Of a DNA stretch of 15,273 nt, positions 14,193 to 15,273 are shown in pieces. A model generated the notes under the pieces. That model saw only the letters and a program-made list of their open reading frames with translations. It was not told the origin of the DNA and ran no database searches. Each line of letters opens with the position of its first letter. The stretch's first letter is position 1. Source of the DNA: JAJYZP01 sp049964535 (GTDB lineage: Bacteria > Actinomycetota > Acidimicrobiia > Acidimicrobiales > Acidimicrobiaceae); the NCBI GenBank assembly GCA_049964535.1, contig JBMFXG010000045.1, positions 1 to 15,273 of the forward strand, written 5' to 3'. Made by a program: the position numbers and the translations under genes.

Positions 14193-14660
14193 CACAAGAC
14201 GCACAGCTCGGTCCCTCTACTACAACGGCCATAAAGGCATTGAGCTAGAGCCCGAGTTATCCAAAAACGGTATCGCTCTGCAAGTCTATCCAGAATCATC
14301 TTTGCAGTACGAGTTGTGGTCTCTTGGGAGGTTTGGTACGGCTTCACACCTGTGGAATCAGCGACGCAAGTAATGGCTACATCGACGACGACAGGGCTAC
14401 AACAGAGGTCTGATCGAACTGCTGCAGAGGAGAGAGCGGTCGAGCTTGCAGTCTCCGAGCCGAGATCTGAACACTTTAACTCTTTGAGGGACCACTGAAT
14501 CTGAACAGAGCCTGAAGAAGAGTATAAAACTAGCAGGAAGAAAACTGAGAATCAGATGAGTTACGGGTTCGTCAATTTCTGTAAGTTTTGCCTCATCGTC
14601 TTCGTCTTGTCGTGTACAGTGACTTCACCATCGTCTTTCATCGGGGGTTCCGATTGAGGG

Positions 14661-14677
14661 AGAGGGAGGAGGAGGGG
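14661..14677 (+). promoter_or_regulatory. Extended purine-rich ribosome binding site
   Basis: AGAGGGAGGAGGAGGGG is a long Shine-Dalgarno-type tract with several overlapping GGAGG cores, ending 8 bases before GTG 14686 and 17 before ATG 14695. It therefore favours the GTG start and implies strong translation of the substrate-binding protein. Confidence 0.7.
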
Positions 14678-14685
14678 TTTCACTC

Positions 14686-15273
14686 GTGCAATCTATGTCA
14701 TCGCTGGCTCGGAAGGTGATGCTAGGTCTAGCCGCGTCAGGGCTAGCTGTCATCTCGTCCGTCGGCGCAGTGAGTCAAAGCGCAAGCGCTTCGACCAGTC
14801 ACGCGCATAGCGTCAAAGTAAAGGGCGGGACTGCGTATTTTGCGGAGCAACCAGGCTCCGCTCCAACGTATATCTTCCCATTCATCAACCAATCTGTCTT
14901 CACGAATGTGAACCTATACAACTTTCAGATCCTGATGTTTCGCAACCTCTACTTCTTCGGCAACGGAGCGAAGGCCGAGATCAACTATAAGCAGTCGCTT
15001 GCGTATCCACCGGTCTTCTCCAATGGGGATAAAACGATCACCATCAAGATGAAGGGTTGGAAGTGGTCAAATGGGACGACCGTCGACGCCCGTGACCTCA
15101 TCTTTTGGATGAACCTTCTCAAGGCGAACAAGACGATCTGGGCCTCGTACACTCCAGGAGCTTTTCCAGACAACGTAGCATCGTACAAACAGACGGGTCC
15201 TGAGACCGTGGTTTTTCAATTGACCAAGGCGTACAACCCGAACTGGTTCCTCTACAATGAGCTCTCTCAGCTC
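14686..15273 (+). CDS. Family-5 (peptide/nickel-type) ABC transporter substrate-binding protein, N-terminal part
   Basis: The first 196 codons of a solute-binding protein run off the right edge; full relatives have about 550-600 residues. Residues 1-38 form a Sec signal peptide: basic LARKVM, hydrophobic LGLAASGLAVISSVGAV, then an Ala/Ser-rich cleavage region (QSASAST). The mature part begins KGGTAYFAEQPGSAPTYIFPF and contains TITIKMKGWKWSNGTTVDARD and LIFWMNLLKAN, hallmarks of SBP_bac_5 proteins, which capture peptides, metals or other solutes outside the membrane for an ABC importer. No cysteine follows the hydrophobic core, so there is no lipobox. The permease and ATPase genes would be expected to the right of the window. 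GTG 14686 is the start favoured by spacing from the purine tract. Confidence 0.9.
   Translation, partial: MQSMSSLARKVMLGLAASGLAVISSVGAVSQSASASTSHAHSVKVKGGTAYFAEQPGSAPTYIFPFINQSVFTNVNLYNFQILMFRNLYFFGNGAKAEINYKQSLAYPPVFSNGDKTITIKMKGWKWSNGTTVDARDLIFWMNLLKANKTIWASYTPGAFPDNVASYKQTGPETVVFQLTKAYNPNWFLYNELSQL

Larger units (their letters stand above)
14163..14685. other. Divergent intergenic region, 523 bases, no gene seen
   Basis: It separates the GGDEF-type gene (leftward) from the substrate-binding protein gene (rightward). The left end holds the ribosome binding site and an inverted repeat of the GGDEF gene. The right half is A/T-richer, including TATAAAACTAG near 14522 and a pyrimidine-rich stretch around 14590-14615, where a promoter could lie, but no clear -35/-10 pair was found. 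No credible protein frame is present. Confidence 0.4.

Noticed and set aside
1..15273. A new multi-gene defence, mobile or biosynthetic system
   Set aside because: The genes are assignable to unrelated housekeeping, redox, signalling and transport families on mixed strands with large gaps. There is no integrase, transposase, att repeat, CRISPR array or co-directional unknown cluster.

Overview
The window looks like chromosomal DNA from an actinobacterium, most likely an acidophilic Acidimicrobiia member of the Ferrimicrobium/Acidithrix kind. This placement is an inference. It rests on an Rv2466c-type (mycothiol-linked) thioredoxin-fold protein, an SCO6745-family protein, a family-5 solute-binding protein with Acidimicrobiia-like sequence, strong Shine-Dalgarno sequences with some GTG starts, and a G+C content that looks mid-50s % by eye. 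No rRNA, tRNA, CRISPR array, transposase or phage gene was recognised.

Layout, left to right: (1) aldo/keto reductase on the minus strand, running off the left edge. (2) A divergent, membrane-anchored phosphodiester glycosidase (NAGPA-like), followed by a run of three hairpins. (3) An SCO6745-family winged-helix protein. (4) A cytoplasmic PAS-containing methyl-accepting chemotaxis-type signalling protein. (5) Convergent to it, across a 33-nt stem-loop, a UDP-sulfoquinovose synthase, with a tandem-rhodanese sulfurtransferase upstream on the same strand. (6) Ribulose-phosphate 3-epimerase and an AlaX-type alanyl-tRNA editing protein, both on the minus strand. (7) A divergent Rv2466c-like oxidoreductase, convergent with (8) a 912-residue GAF-PAS-GGDEF protein ending in a degenerate EAL domain. 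(9) The start of a secreted peptide-type ABC substrate-binding protein, cut by the right edge.

Most genes look monocistronic: neighbours usually differ in strand or are separated by 230-525 bases, and there is no tight operon. The one functional pairing that suggests itself is sulfur. UDP-sulfoquinovose synthase consumes sulfite, and a rhodanese can release sulfite from thiosulfate. The 384-base gap between the two and the mercaptopyruvate-type active-site loop keep this a hypothesis. Two unrelated signalling proteins (chemotaxis-type and c-di-GMP-type) lie in the same region without other che or c-di-GMP genes.

I see no convincing new multi-gene system. The most interesting points are catalytic-site deviations in otherwise well-recognised enzymes (EAL, diguanylate cyclase I-site, ribulose-phosphate epimerase metal site, AlaX zinc site, CPWT redox site) and several structured non-coding stretches.
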